Source: Streptomyces niger
GTDB taxonomy: Bacteria; Actinomycetota; Actinomycetes; Streptomycetales; Streptomycetaceae
DNA length: 64,000 nucleotides
Assembly (NCBI RefSeq): GCF_000718305.1
Contig: NZ_JOFQ01000019.1
Span: forward strand, 1 to 64,000
Reading direction: 5' to 3'
Both the position numbers and the translations under genes were made by a program. Under the pieces are notes generated by a model. That model ran no database searches and had not been told where the DNA came from. It saw only the letters and a program-made list of their open reading frames with translations. Every line of letters begins with the position of its first letter. Within the stretch, counting starts at the first letter, position 1. Positions 8,557 to 16,869 of this stretch are shown piece by piece.

Positions 8557-8960
8557 GCCCGATCCCCCCGACTCTCCGGCGCCGTACGCGCCCGAACGGC
8601 CGGCTCGTCCCCGTCCCCCGCCGCCCCCGTCTGCGTGGTCACCGCGTCCTCGTCCTCCGCCGCCCGCGTCTGGGTGGTCACCGCATCCCCGTCCGCGGCG
8701 CGGCGGCGGCAGGCTCTCACGTCGGGGACGTCGTTGACGGTCAGGACGCAGTCGAAGCAGACGCCGATGCCGCAGAAGACGCCGCGCGGGGCGCCCGAGC
8801 GGGCGGTGCGCCAGGAGGTGCGGCCGGCCGCGAGCAGCACGCCCGCGATGCTCTGGCCCGCGACGCCGTCGACCGGCTCGCCGTCCACGGTGATGCGCAG
8901 GGGGCGTTCGGGCCGCTGCCCGGGGGTGTCGGACGGGGCGCGGAACAGTCGGGGGCTCAT
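8553..8960 (-). CDS. D-hydroxyproline dehydrogenase, small [2Fe-2S] subunit
   Basis: A 135-residue protein with a ferredoxin-like fold: an RITVDGEPVDG strand pair followed by cysteines 63, 68, 71 and 84 in the pattern C-x4-C-x2-C-x12-C. Such HcnA-like gamma subunits carry electrons between the two flavin subunits. After residue 88 the protein has an unusual acidic tail containing a 13-residue tandem duplication (DAVTTQTRAAEDE-type units, encoded by a 39-bp repeat around 8628-8705), which relatives usually lack. It overlaps both neighbours by four bases (ATGA), which suggests stoichiometric coupled translation. Confidence 0.85.
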   Translation of the reverse strand: MSPRLFRAPSDTPGQRPERPLRITVDGEPVDGVAGQSIAGVLLAAGRTSWRTARSGAPRGVFCGIGVCFDCVLTVNDVPDVRACRRRAADGDAVTTQTRAAEDEDAVTTQTGAAGDGDEPAVRARTAPESRGDRA

Positions 8961-10177
8961 GCGCTCTCCTCACTCGGGGCGGTGGCCGAGGCGCCCAGTA
9001 CGGCCGGGCGGTCCACCCGGAACGGGGCCGGGTCGATCTCCGGCTCCGCACCGCACACCAGGTCGCGCAGCAGGCGGGCGGTGCCGAGGGAGAGGCCGAT
9101 GCCGGCGCCTTCGTGGCCGCTCGCGTGCCACAGGCCCGGCAGCCGCGGGTCGGCGCCGATGACGGGCAGGTGGTCGGGGACGTACGGGCGGAAGCCGCCG
9201 TAGGCGCGCATGACGGCCACGCCGGCGAGGCCGGGGAAGAGCCGGAGGGCCTTGGCGGCGAGCGCGGACAGCACGTCGGGGCGCAGCCGGTCGTCGAAGC
9301 CGGTACGACGGCGGGAGGAGCCGAGCAGCACGCTGCCGCCGCGGGTGGCCTCGACGACGGCCGAGGTCTGCAGGTCCTCGGCGCTGCTGCCGACCGCGCC
9401 CACGTAGTCGGCGTCGTAGACCTTGTGGAAGACGGTGGGCGGCAGCGGGGCCGTGACGAGGATGTCGCCGCGGCGCGGGCGGACGTCCACGGGGGCGCCG
9501 AGGCGGGCGGCGAGCCGTCCGGACCAGGGGCCCGCCGCGTTGATGACGAGGTCGGCGGCCAGGTCGCCCTCGGTGGTGCGGACGGCGGTGAGCCGGCCGC
9601 CGCGGGTACGGGCGCCGCGCACCTCGCATCCGGTGCGGAGCGTGGCGCCGTGCGCGAGGGCGTCGCCGAGCAGTGCGGCGGCCGCGGCGGCGGGCTGGAC
9701 CTGGGCGTCCTCGGGGTAGTGCAGGGCCGCGGCGTGGTCGCGGGTGAGGTGCGGCTCGGCGGCGGCGAGCGCGGCGGCGTCCAGCGGTTCGGCCCGTACG
9801 CCGGCCGCGCGTTGGGCGGCGGCGAAGCGGGTGAGCTCCGCGGCGCCGGCCTCGGTGGTGGCGACGACGATGCCGCCCTTGGGGTCCCATTCGACGGCGC
9901 GTACGACATCGGCGGCGCGGGGCGAGCGCGCCGCGACGGCGGCCAGTGTCTCGGGCCACAGGCGGCGGGAGAGCTGGGCGAGCCGGAGTTCGGGGCCGGG
10001 GCCCTTGTCGGAGACGAGGACGTTGCCCTCGCCGTGCGCGGTGGTCGCCTCGGCCGCGCCGCCCCGGTCCACGACCGTCACCTGGAAGCCGCCGGTCAGG
10101 GCGAGTTCGCGGGCGCAGGCCGCGCCGACGATGCCGGCGCCGATGACCACCACCCGCGTTCCGTTCATCGACCGCAT
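8957..10177 (-). CDS. D-hydroxyproline dehydrogenase, DAAO-type FAD subunit
   Basis: The 406-residue flavoprotein has an N-terminal GxGxxG fold (VVVIGAGIVGAACARELAL) and the C-terminal substrate-domain motif YGGFRPYVPDHLPVIG followed by GHEGAGIGLSLGTA, both typical of glycine/D-amino-acid oxidase relatives such as the beta subunit of D-hydroxyproline dehydrogenase. It oxidises cis-4-hydroxy-D-proline to the pyrroline. It is the first gene of the six-gene operon. GAAGGAG lies 6 bases before the ATG at 10177, which beats the in-frame ATG three codons later. A GTTCG-N6-CGAAC palindrome 14-29 bases upstream is the likely operator. Confidence 0.88.
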   Translation of the reverse strand: MRSMNGTRVVVIGAGIVGAACARELALTGGFQVTVVDRGGAAEATTAHGEGNVLVSDKGPGPELRLAQLSRRLWPETLAAVAARSPRAADVVRAVEWDPKGGIVVATTEAGAAELTRFAAAQRAAGVRAEPLDAAALAAAEPHLTRDHAAALHYPEDAQVQPAAAAAALLGDALAHGATLRTGCEVRGARTRGGRLTAVRTTEGDLAADLVINAAGPWSGRLAARLGAPVDVRPRRGDILVTAPLPPTVFHKVYDADYVGAVGSSAEDLQTSAVVEATRGGSVLLGSSRRRTGFDDRLRPDVLSALAAKALRLFPGLAGVAVMRAYGGFRPYVPDHLPVIGADPRLPGLWHASGHEGAGIGLSLGTARLLRDLVCGAEPEIDPAPFRVDRPAVLGASATAPSEESA

Positions 10178-10190
10178 AGGCCGCTCCTTC

Positions 10191-10206
10191 GTTCGCTTTA
10201 CCGAAC
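10191..10206. promoter_or_regulatory. Operator candidate of the hydroxyproline operon
   Basis: GTTCG (10191-10195), six bases, CGAAC (10202-10206): a perfect inverted repeat 14 bases before the first gene of the operon. The same arms and spacing recur in front of the XRE-cupin regulator gene at 11024-11043. I infer that this regulator binds both. Confidence 0.6.
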
Positions 10207-10271
10207 GTTGTGAGGCTAGGAGAGGCCCAGGGGGATGGTCAATGGGGCGGACCGGGATCGCACCTGACGAA

Positions 10272-10313
10272 GCATCAGCTGCGCCGCATCAGCTGCACTG
10301 CATCAGCTGCGCC
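10272..10313. repeat. Three tandem 14-bp repeats
   Basis: Three head-to-tail copies of GCATCAGCTGCGCC (10272-10285, 10286-10299 with ACT for GCC at the end, and 10300-10313), each with the palindrome CAGCTG. They lie between the end of the XRE-cupin gene and the hydroxyproline operon promoter. Their role is unknown; a regulator-binding array or simple slippage are both possible. Confidence 0.75.
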
Positions 10314-10337
10314 GCATCCAGGCCGGCGCACGGGCCC

Positions 10338-10946
10338 TCAGGCGTGCGGGCCCAGCGCCGGGTGCGCTTCCCCGTCCGCCGGCCGCCCGCCCGCCCGGTA
10401 GTGCAGCAGCAGCACCGAGCGGACCGGGCCGCCCAGCGCCGTGTAGGCGTGCGGCCGCGAGGCGTCGAAGCCGATGTAGTCGCCGGGCCCGAGCTCGACG
10501 CGCTCGCCCTCGACGTCCACGGCGAGCCGGCCGGCCTGCACGATCGTGTGCTCGGTGCCGACATGCCCCAGCGAGTCCTGCCGGGCCCCCTCGCGCACCT
10601 GCTGGTCGTACACCTCGAAGCCGCCCTCGCCCAGCTCGAACCGGCGCAGCGGGCGCAGGTCCACCGCGTCGCCGCTGAGCACCTCCACGTCCGCGGCGCG
10701 CACCACGGTCGGGCCGTCGGCGGGGCTGGTGTCCAGCAGCCCGGAGATCGGCACCGCCAGCGCGCGGGAGAGGCTGAACACCGTCTCGATGGTGGGGTTC
10801 CCGGTGCCGGACTCCAGCTGCGAGAGGGTCGCCTTGCCGATCCTGGAGCGCCGGGACAGCTCGGAGAGCGAGAGCCCGCGCTGCGCCCTGGCGCGCTTCA
10901 GGTTCGCCGCCAGCATGTCCCGGATCGAGCCTTCGGGGACGTCCAC
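10338..10946 (-). CDS. XRE-family regulator with C-terminal cupin domain
   Basis: The 202-residue protein has an N-terminal helix-turn-helix of the XRE type (about 12-68: GLSLSELSRRSRIGKATLSQ then ESGTGNPTIETVFSLSRAL) and a C-terminal cupin barrel (about 95-190) with GPGDYIGFDASRPHAY. Proteins of this build sense a small metabolite in the cupin and regulate adjacent catabolic genes. It starts with GTG at 10946, with GGAAGGG about 6 bases upstream. Its 3' end faces the hydroxyproline operon 160 bases away on the same strand, and its promoter region carries a 20-bp palindrome matching the operon's. Autoregulation and control of hydroxyproline use are inferred. Confidence 0.88.
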   Translation of the reverse strand: MDVPEGSIRDMLAANLKRARAQRGLSLSELSRRSRIGKATLSQLESGTGNPTIETVFSLSRALAVPISGLLDTSPADGPTVVRAADVEVLSGDAVDLRPLRRFELGEGGFEVYDQQVREGARQDSLGHVGTEHTIVQAGRLAVDVEGERVELGPGDYIGFDASRPHAYTALGGPVRSVLLLHYRAGGRPADGEAHPALGPHA

Positions 10947-11023
10947 CGTGCCGCCCTTCCGCGGCGACGCGGCCGCGCTCCTGTTCCGTCAACCGAACGG
11001 CCCGACCGAGGCACCGTTCGCCA

Positions 11024-11043
11024 CTGTTCGCCTTCCCGAACAG
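11024..11043. promoter_or_regulatory. Operator candidate of the XRE-cupin gene
   Basis: CTGTTCG-CCTTCC-CGAACAG, a perfect 7-6-7 inverted repeat about 80 bases before the regulator start. Extra half-sites lie nearby (GTTCG at 11016-11020, CGAAC at 10994-10998). The core GTTCG-N6-CGAAC equals that in front of the hydroxyproline operon. Confidence 0.62.
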
Positions 11044-11069
11044 TCTACGGACTGCCGCGGCAGCAAGAA

Positions 11070-11112
11070 GGGCGCACGGAACCGGTCGTGAACCAGCCGG
11101 TACCGTGCGCCC
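11070..11112 (-). terminator. Terminator of the SDR gene
   Basis: Outer arms 11070-11079 and 11103-11112 pair perfectly (10 bp). After one A-A mismatch, inner arms 11081-11085 and 11097-11101 add 5 bp around an 11-base loop. Read on the minus strand it lies 50 bases after the SDR stop and is followed by CTTCTTG. It insulates the XRE promoter just downstream. Confidence 0.65.
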
Positions 11113-11162
11113 GTTCTGTCGTGCCACGCCCCCTTCGCCCCTGCGGGCGCGGTGGGCGAGAG

Positions 11163-11945
11163 TTATCCCACAGCGGCCGCCTCGCCCTGCACGGCGGCCG
11201 GCGGCACCGGGCCCGCCGACGAGCCGCCGTCCACGGCGATCTCGGCGCCGGTCAGGTAGGCGGAGGCGTCCGAGGCGAGGAAGGCGACCAGGCCCGCGAC
11301 GTCGTCCGGCAGGCCGATGCGGCCGAGCGCGACGGCCGGTGCCACGCCCGCGTCCGCCGTGGCCGCCACCTCGGCGAGCATCGGGGTGTCGATGACGCCC
11401 GGGTGTACGGAGTTGACCCGGATGCCGTACTGGCCCAGCTCCAGCGCCGCGACCTTCGTCAGGCCGCGCAGGCCCCACTTGGACGCGCCGTAGCCGCCGG
11501 TGCGGGGGATGCCGGTGAGCCCGCCGACGGAGGAGATGTTGACGATCGAGCCGCCGCCGGCCGCGATCATCGCCTCGCGGACCGCCTTGATGCCGAGGAA
11601 CGGGCCGACGAGGTTGATCCGCAGCGTGCGTTCGAAGTTCTCCATGGTCTCGTCGGCCAGCGGCATCGAGCGCAGCACGCCGGCGTTGTTGATCAGTACG
11701 TCCACGCCGCCGAACTCCGCGGTCGCGGCGGCCACGACCGTCTGCCAGCCCGCCTCGTCGGTGACGTCGAGGTGGACGTAGCGCGCCGCCTCACCGATCT
11801 CGTCGGCGACCCGCTTCCCGGGCTCGTCCAGCACGTCGGCCAGGACCACCCGTCCGCCGAGCCGCGCGAACAGCCGGGCCTCCGCCTCTCCCTGGCCGCG
11901 GGCCGCACCCGTGATGACCGCGGTCTTGCCTTCGAGCGTGAGCAC
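11163..11945 (-). CDS. Short-chain dehydrogenase/reductase, hydroxysteroid dehydrogenase-like
   Basis: A classical SDR of 260 residues: cofactor motif TGAARGQG (13-20), NNAG (86-89), catalytic Ser138/139, Tyr152 and Lys156 in YGASK, and the PG motif after the active site. The acidic residue after strand 2 (LADVLD) suggests NAD rather than NADP. The overall pattern is close to Streptomyces 20-beta/3-alpha-hydroxysteroid dehydrogenase, but the real substrate is unknown. I set the start at the GTG at 11945 because GGAGGAA sits 7 bases before it; the ATG at 11960 contains that ribosome site within its own codons and has none of its own. The gene stands alone between a terminator and the divergent MmcQ gene. 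Confidence 0.85.
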   Translation of the reverse strand: MLTLEGKTAVITGAARGQGEAEARLFARLGGRVVLADVLDEPGKRVADEIGEAARYVHLDVTDEAGWQTVVAAATAEFGGVDVLINNAGVLRSMPLADETMENFERTLRINLVGPFLGIKAVREAMIAAGGGSIVNISSVGGLTGIPRTGGYGASKWGLRGLTKVAALELGQYGIRVNSVHPGVIDTPMLAEVAATADAGVAPAVALGRIGLPDDVAGLVAFLASDASAYLTGAEIAVDGGSSAGPVPPAAVQGEAAAVG

Positions 11946-12132
11946 AGAGCTTTCCTCCATCACCTCGTCAAGGGCCTCTCAATCAGCCATATGACGAGTA
12001 GACAGGTCAAGAGCTCTGCGCGATCAAGAGCGCCTCGGTCCGCCCGGCCCGGCCTCCTTCTCCGTTTGGGGGAACTTGGCCGGTCATGTGCTTGCCGACG
12101 GCAGCACGCGGGCCCGGCCGGATAATGGCCGC

Positions 12133-12495
12133 ATGATCGACCACCGCGCCCTGCGCGCCTTCTGCCTGGAGTTCAACGGCGCCGTCGAGGAGTACCCCTT
12201 CAACCCCGACGTGGCGGTCTACAAGGTGGGCGGCAAGATCTTCGCGCTCTCCGCGCTGGACGCCGCCGACCCGCTCACCGTGAGCCTCAAGTGCGACCCC
12301 GAGGAAGCGGTACGGCTGCGCGCGGCACACCCCGAGATCGTCCCCGGCTACCACCTCAACAAGCGGCACTGGAACACCGTCACCCTCACCGGCGCCCTCC
12401 CGGACCACCGGATCAGGGAGCTGATCGAGGACTCCTACGACCTGGTGGTCGCCGGGCTGCCGCGCGCGCAGCGCCTCAGGCTGGACCGGCCCTGA
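12133..12495 (+). CDS. MmcQ/YjbR family protein
   Basis: A 120-residue protein of the MmcQ/YjbR family, which adopts a CyaY-like fold and is often annotated as DNA-binding without firm proof. Characteristic segments are [22 protein letters not shown], which I cite by position 15-36 only, SLKCDPEEA and the closing [14 protein letters not shown]. The ATG at 12133 matches the usual family start; longer in-frame starts add residues not conserved in the family. It diverges from the SDR gene, and its last 20 bases overlap the convergent acyl-CoA synthetase gene. The biological role is unknown. Confidence 0.8.
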   Translation: MIDHRALRAFCLEFNGAVEEYPFNPDVAVYKVGGKIFALSALDAADPLTVSLKCDPEEAVRLRAAHPEIVPGYHLNKRHWNTVTLTGALPDHRIRELIEDSYDLVVAGLPRAQRLRLDRP

Positions 12496-14137
12496 GCTCC
12501 TCGGCCAGCCGGTCGCGGAGTTCGACCTTGCGGACCTTGCCGCTGACCGTCATCGGGAAGGCGTCGAGCACGTCGACGTAGCGCGGGACCTTGTAGTGGG
12601 CGAGGCGGTCGCGGCAGAAGTCGGCCAGCTCCGCCTGCGTGAGGGTGGTGTCCGGGTCCTTGAGGATGACGCAGGCGGCGATCTCCTCGCCGTACTTCTC
12701 GTCCGGTACGCCGACCACCTGCACATCCGCGATCTTGGGGTGGGAGTAGAGGAACTCCTCGATCTCGCGCGGATACACGTTCTCGCCGCCCCGGATGATC
12801 ATGTCCTTGATGCGGCCGACGATCCGGAGGTAGCCGTCGTCGTTCATGACGGCCAGGTCGCCGGTGTGCATCCAGCCGTCCGCGTCGATGGCCTCCGCGG
12901 TGCGCTCGGGCTCCTCCCAGTAGCCGAGCATCACGCTGTACGCGCGGGTGCACAGTTCGCCGGGCTCGCCGCGCTCCACCGTCTCCCCCGTCGCCGGGTC
13001 GACGACCTTGACCTCGACGTGCGGCAGCACCCGGCCGACGGTCTCCGTGCGGTGCTCCAGGTCGTCGTCGCGGCGGGTCTGGGTGGAGACGGGCGAGGTC
13101 TCGGTCATGCCGTAGCAGATGGAGACCTCCGCCATGTGCATCTCGGCGACCACCCGCTTCATGACCTCTACCGGGCAGGGTGAGCCGGCCATGATGCCGG
13201 TGCGCAGCGAGGAGAGGTCGTAGGAGGCGAAGTCGGGGAGGTTCAGCTCGGCGATGAACATGGTCGGGACGCCGTAGAGGGAGGTGCAGCGCTCCTGCTG
13301 CACGGCGCGGAGCGTCGCGGCGGGGTCGAAGGAGGGGGCGGGGATGACCGAGCAGGCGCCGTGCGAGGTGATCGCGAGGTTGCCCATGACCATGCCGAAG
13401 CAGTGGTAGAAGGGCACCGGCAGGCAGACCCGGTCCTGTTCGGTGTAGCCGACGGCCTCGCCCACCCAGTAGCCGTTGTTGAGGATGTTGCGGTGCGAGA
13501 GGGTGGCGCCTTTGGGGAAGCCGGTGGTGCCGGAGGTGTACTGGATGTTGATCGGGTCGTCGGGGGTGAGGGTCGCCGCGATCTCCGCCAGTCTCGCCGC
13601 GGGCACCGACGTGCCGGCCGCGAGCAGCTCCTCCCAGGTGGGGTCGGCGATGTGGACGACCTCGCGGAGGCTCCCGGCGTCCGGGCGCACCTCCTCGACC
13701 ATGCGCCGGTAGTCGCTGGTCTTGTGCGCGGTCGCGGAGACCAGCAGCGCGATGCCCGACTGGTTGAGCACGTACGCCAGTTCGTGCACCCGGTAGGCCG
13801 GGTTGATGTTGACCATGATGGCCCCGATACGGGCCGTGGCGTACTGGACCAGCGTCCATTCGGCGCAGTTGGGCGCCCAGATGCCCACCCGGTCGCCCTT
13901 GCCGATGCCCTTGGCGAGCAGGCCGAGCGCGACCTCGTCGACGGCGCGGCCGAACTGCTCGTACGTCCAGCGCCGGCCGCCGGCCACGTCGACCAGCGCC
14001 TCACGGTCGCCGAACCGCTCGATGGCCAGCTCCAGGTCGGCTCCGATGGTGCGGTCCAGCAGCGGGCGGTCGCGCTCGCCGCTCTCATAGGACAGCGGCC
14101 GGCCGTCCGGTGCGGTGGCGTTCTCGGTTGCGCTCAT
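12476..14137 (-). CDS. AMP-forming acyl-CoA synthetase (fatty-acid type)
   Basis: A 553-residue member of the ANL adenylating enzymes. Motif A3 is [18 protein letters not shown], motif A5 [11 protein letters not shown], motif A8 includes [15 protein letters not shown], and the C-terminal catalytic lysine lies in [13 protein letters not shown]. It activates a carboxylic acid as acyl-AMP and transfers it to CoA; the pattern fits medium- or long-chain fatty acids. The ATG at 14137 is preceded by GAGGAGGA and overlaps the stop of the upstream synthetase (ATGA), so the two are coupled. The 3' end overlaps the convergent MmcQ gene by 20 bases. Confidence 0.9.
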   Translation of the reverse strand: MSATENATAPDGRPLSYESGERDRPLLDRTIGADLELAIERFGDREALVDVAGGRRWTYEQFGRAVDEVALGLLAKGIGKGDRVGIWAPNCAEWTLVQYATARIGAIMVNINPAYRVHELAYVLNQSGIALLVSATAHKTSDYRRMVEEVRPDAGSLREVVHIADPTWEELLAAGTSVPAARLAEIAATLTPDDPINIQYTSGTTGFPKGATLSHRNILNNGYWVGEAVGYTEQDRVCLPVPFYHCFGMVMGNLAITSHGACSVIPAPSFDPAATLRAVQQERCTSLYGVPTMFIAELNLPDFASYDLSSLRTGIMAGSPCPVEVMKRVVAEMHMAEVSICYGMTETSPVSTQTRRDDDLEHRTETVGRVLPHVEVKVVDPATGETVERGEPGELCTRAYSVMLGYWEEPERTAEAIDADGWMHTGDLAVMNDDGYLRIVGRIKDMIIRGGENVYPREIEEFLYSHPKIADVQVVGVPDEKYGEEIAACVILKDPDTTLTQAELADFCRDRLAHYKVPRYVDVLDAFPMTVSGKVRKVELRDRLAEELRAGPA

Positions 14138-15819
14138 CGATGGTCCTCCTCGCGGTACTCGGCGGAGCGGTCGCCGCCGGCGGTGCGCTCGCGCAGCTCG
14201 ATGCGGCGGATCTTGCCGGACACGGTCTTGGGCAGCTCGGCGAACTCCAGGACCCGGACGCGCTTGTAGGGGGCCAGCACCTCGCGGGAGTGCTCGAAGA
14301 GCGCCTTGGCGGTCGCCGGGCCGGGCTCCCAGCCGGCGGCCAGCACGATGTACGCCTTGGGCACGGCCAGCCGCAGCGGGTCGGGCGCGGGGACGACGGC
14401 GGCCTCGGCGACCGCCTCGTGCTCCAGCAGCGCGCTCTCCAGCTCGAAAGGGCTGATCTTGTAGTCGGAGGCCTTGAAGACGTCGTCGGCGCGGCCGATG
14501 TACGTCAGGTAGCCGTCGCCGTCCCGGGCGCCGATGTCGCCGGTGCGGTAGTAGCCGCCGGCCATCGCCTCGGCGGTGCGCTCGGGGTCGCCGTGGTAGC
14601 CGGCCATCAGGCCGACCGGGCGGTCCCGCAGGTCGAGCGCGATCTCGCCCTCGTCGCCCGGCTCGCCGGTCACCGGGTCCAGCAGGACCACGTCGTAGCC
14701 GGGCGTGGGGCGGCCCATCGAACCGGGCTTGAGCGGCTGGCCGGGGGTGTTGGCGACCTGGACGGCGGTCTCGGTCTGGCCGAAGCCGTCCCGGATGGTC
14801 ACGCCCCAGCTCTGGCGGACCTGCTCGATGATCTCCGGGTTGAGCGGCTCGCCGGCCGCGACGGTCTCGCGGGGCGCGGTCTTCAGGGCGCTCAGGTCGG
14901 CCTGGATGAGCATCCGCCAGACGGTGGGCGGCGCGCAGAAGGTGGTGACGTGCGCCCGGTCCATCTCCGCCATCAGCCGGGCCGCGTCGAACCGGGTGTA
15001 GTTGTAGAGGAAGACGGTGGCCTCGGCGTTCCAGGGCGCGAAGAGGTTGGACCAGGCGTGCTTGGCCCAGCCCGGCGAGGAGATGTTCAGGTGCACGTCG
15101 CCCGGCCGGAGGCCGATCCAGTACATCGTCGCCAGGTGGCCGACCGGGTACGAGGTGTGGGTGTGCTCGACCAGCTTGGGCCGGGCCGTCGTCCCGGAGG
15201 TGAAGTACAGCATCAGCGGGTCGTCCGGCGCGGTCTCGCCGACGGGCTCGAAGGCGTCGGAGCTGTCGTACGCGTCCTCGTAGGCGAGCCAGCCGGGCGC
15301 CGCGCCGCCCACCGCGATCCGGGTGTACTCGCCGGGCACGCCGTCGAACTTGGCCGTGTCGGCGGACCGCACGATCACGTGCCGGGCGCGGCCCCGCTCG
15401 ACGCGGTCGGTGAGGTCGGCGGGGCCGAGCAGCGGCGTCGCGGGGATGACGACGGCGCGCAGCTTCATCGCGGCGAGCGCGGTCTCCCACAGCTCGGCCT
15501 GGTTGCCGAGCATGACGATGATGCGGTCGCCGGCGCGTACTCCTTTCGAGGCCAGCCAGTTCGCCGCCCGGTTCGACCGGCGGCGCATCTCCTCGAAGGT
15601 CAGCCGGGTCTCCCGGCCGTCCTCCTCGACGATGTGCAGCGCGAGCCGTTCGTTGTCCCGGGCGATGGCGTCGAACCAGTCCAGTGCCCAGTTGAAGCGC
15701 TCGGGGCGCGGCCAACTGAAGCCCTCGCGTGCGGCGTCGTAGTTCTCCCGGTGCCGCAGCAGGAAGTCCCGTGCTGCCCGGAACGTCTCCGTCGCGCTCG
15801 ATCCGCGCGTGTCCGCCAT
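14134..15819 (-). CDS. AMP-forming acyl-CoA synthetase (medium-chain/ACSM type)
   Basis: A 561-residue ANL-family enzyme. It shows [20 protein letters not shown] as the phosphate-binding motif, [28 protein letters not shown] as the A8 hinge region and the catalytic lysine in [11 protein letters not shown]. The pattern resembles ACSM/benzoate-type synthetases, distinct from the long-chain type encoded next to it, so the pair may act on different acids of one pathway. The ATG at 15819 has GAGGAGGA 3 bases upstream. It is the first gene of a two-gene operon and diverges from a GAF-LuxR regulator. Confidence 0.9.
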   Translation of the reverse strand: MADTRGSSATETFRAARDFLLRHRENYDAAREGFSWPRPERFNWALDWFDAIARDNERLALHIVEEDGRETRLTFEEMRRRSNRAANWLASKGVRAGDRIIVMLGNQAELWETALAAMKLRAVVIPATPLLGPADLTDRVERGRARHVIVRSADTAKFDGVPGEYTRIAVGGAAPGWLAYEDAYDSSDAFEPVGETAPDDPLMLYFTSGTTARPKLVEHTHTSYPVGHLATMYWIGLRPGDVHLNISSPGWAKHAWSNLFAPWNAEATVFLYNYTRFDAARLMAEMDRAHVTTFCAPPTVWRMLIQADLSALKTAPRETVAAGEPLNPEIIEQVRQSWGVTIRDGFGQTETAVQVANTPGQPLKPGSMGRPTPGYDVVLLDPVTGEPGDEGEIALDLRDRPVGLMAGYHGDPERTAEAMAGGYYRTGDIGARDGDGYLTYIGRADDVFKASDYKISPFELESALLEHEAVAEAAVVPAPDPLRLAVPKAYIVLAAGWEPGPATAKALFEHSREVLAPYKRVRVLEFAELPKTVSGKIRRIELRERTAGGDRSAEYREEDHR

Positions 15820-15881
15820 GTGTCCTCCTCATTGCCCCGCGGCTTCCGGCCATCGTGTAATCAGTGACGCAGGTCTCACCA

Positions 15882-15895
15882 CCCCCGAATGGGGG
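15882..15895. promoter_or_regulatory. Palindrome between the acyl-CoA synthetase operon and the LuxR gene
   Basis: CCCCC-GAAT-GGGGG, a perfect 5-4-5 inverted repeat 18 bases before the GTG of the regulator and 63 bases before the divergent synthetase start. It is a candidate operator for the adjacent GAF-LuxR protein or an mRNA leader hairpin. Confidence 0.4.
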
Positions 15896-15912
15896 GAAGC
15901 GGAGGTTGACGC

Positions 15913-16752
15913 GTGCGGAACGATGCGGAGCGGAACGAGTCCGCCGAAGTCGGGGCGGCGCTGCTGCGGCTACGCAGGGCCAGCGGGCTGCCCGTGGCCT
16001 TCGGTGGTCTGCTCTCGGGCAGTGGCCGCTTCCGCATCGAGGAGATGACCGGCACCGCCACCACCGCGCTGCACGGCCTGCACATCCACTCGGGCAACGG
16101 GCTGGGCGGCAAGGCCGCGGCCCGCTCCCGGCCGTTCGCGGTGACCGACTACCACTCCTCGGTGGTGATCAGCCACGAGTACGACGCGGCGGTGGCGGCG
16201 GAGGGCCTGAAGTCCGTCCTGGCCGTGCCGGTCGTGGTACGGCGGCGGGTGCGCGGCGTGCTGTACGGGGCGCTGCGGCAGCCGCTGCAACTGGGTGACC
16301 GGCCGCTGTCGGCCGCGCTGGAGGCGGCCAGGGAGCTGGAGCAGGCGCTGGTGGTGCAGGACGAGGTGGCGCGGCTGCTGTCGGTGGCCCGGCAGCCGAC
16401 CGCCGCCGATCCGGTGATGTGGGAAGAGGTCAGGGAGGCGCACAGCGCCCTGCGTGCCCTGGCCCACCGGATCGGCGACCCGGCGCTGCGGCAGGAGATG
16501 CTGGCGGCCTGCGGCCGGCTCGCGGCGGCCTCGGGCGAGGCCCGCGGCGGCCCCGCGGTGTCCCTCGCGCCGCGCGAGGTGGACGTGCTGTCCTGGGTGG
16601 CCTCCGGTGCGACGAATGCGGAGGTCGCCGAGCGGCTGGGGCTGCGTCCGGAGACGGTCAAGGGATACCTGCGCTCCGCCATGCGCAAGCTGGGCGCCCG
16701 CACCCGGCTGCAGGCGGTCGTCGCGGCCCGCCGGGCCGGCCTGCTGCCCTGA
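15913..16752 (+). CDS. GAF-domain LuxR-type transcriptional regulator
   Basis: The 279-residue protein has a GAF-like sensory region (about 14-150: [20 protein letters not shown], then [20 protein letters not shown]) and a C-terminal LuxR helix-turn-helix (about 215-275: [20 protein letters not shown] and [20 protein letters not shown]). Between them is a coiled helical linker. GTG at 15913 is chosen because GGAGG sits 7 bases upstream. It is transcribed away from the two acyl-CoA synthetase genes 93 bases off, an arrangement typical of a local regulator of lipid or aromatic acid activation. The ligand is unknown. Confidence 0.85.
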   Translation: MRNDAERNESAEVGAALLRLRRASGLPVAFGGLLSGSGRFRIEEMTGTATTALHGLHIHSGNGLGGKAAARSRPFAVTDYHSSVVISHEYDAAVAAEGLKSVLAVPVVVRRRVRGVLYGALRQPLQLGDRPLSAALEAARELEQALVVQDEVARLLSVARQPTAADPVMWEEVREAHSALRALAHRIGDPALRQEMLAACGRLAAASGEARGGPAVSLAPREVDVLSWVASGATNAEVAERLGLRPETVKGYLRSAMRKLGARTRLQAVVAARRAGLLP

Positions 16753-16869
16753 CGCCCCGGGCCGCGCTCACGCCACTCCCCCGGCGCTCCCGGGCAGGCC
16801 ACGGCCGCGATCCTGCGAGACGCTGGAGACGGCCGTCGGTCGGTGTGGCGTCAGTGAGGAGGGCCGCCC

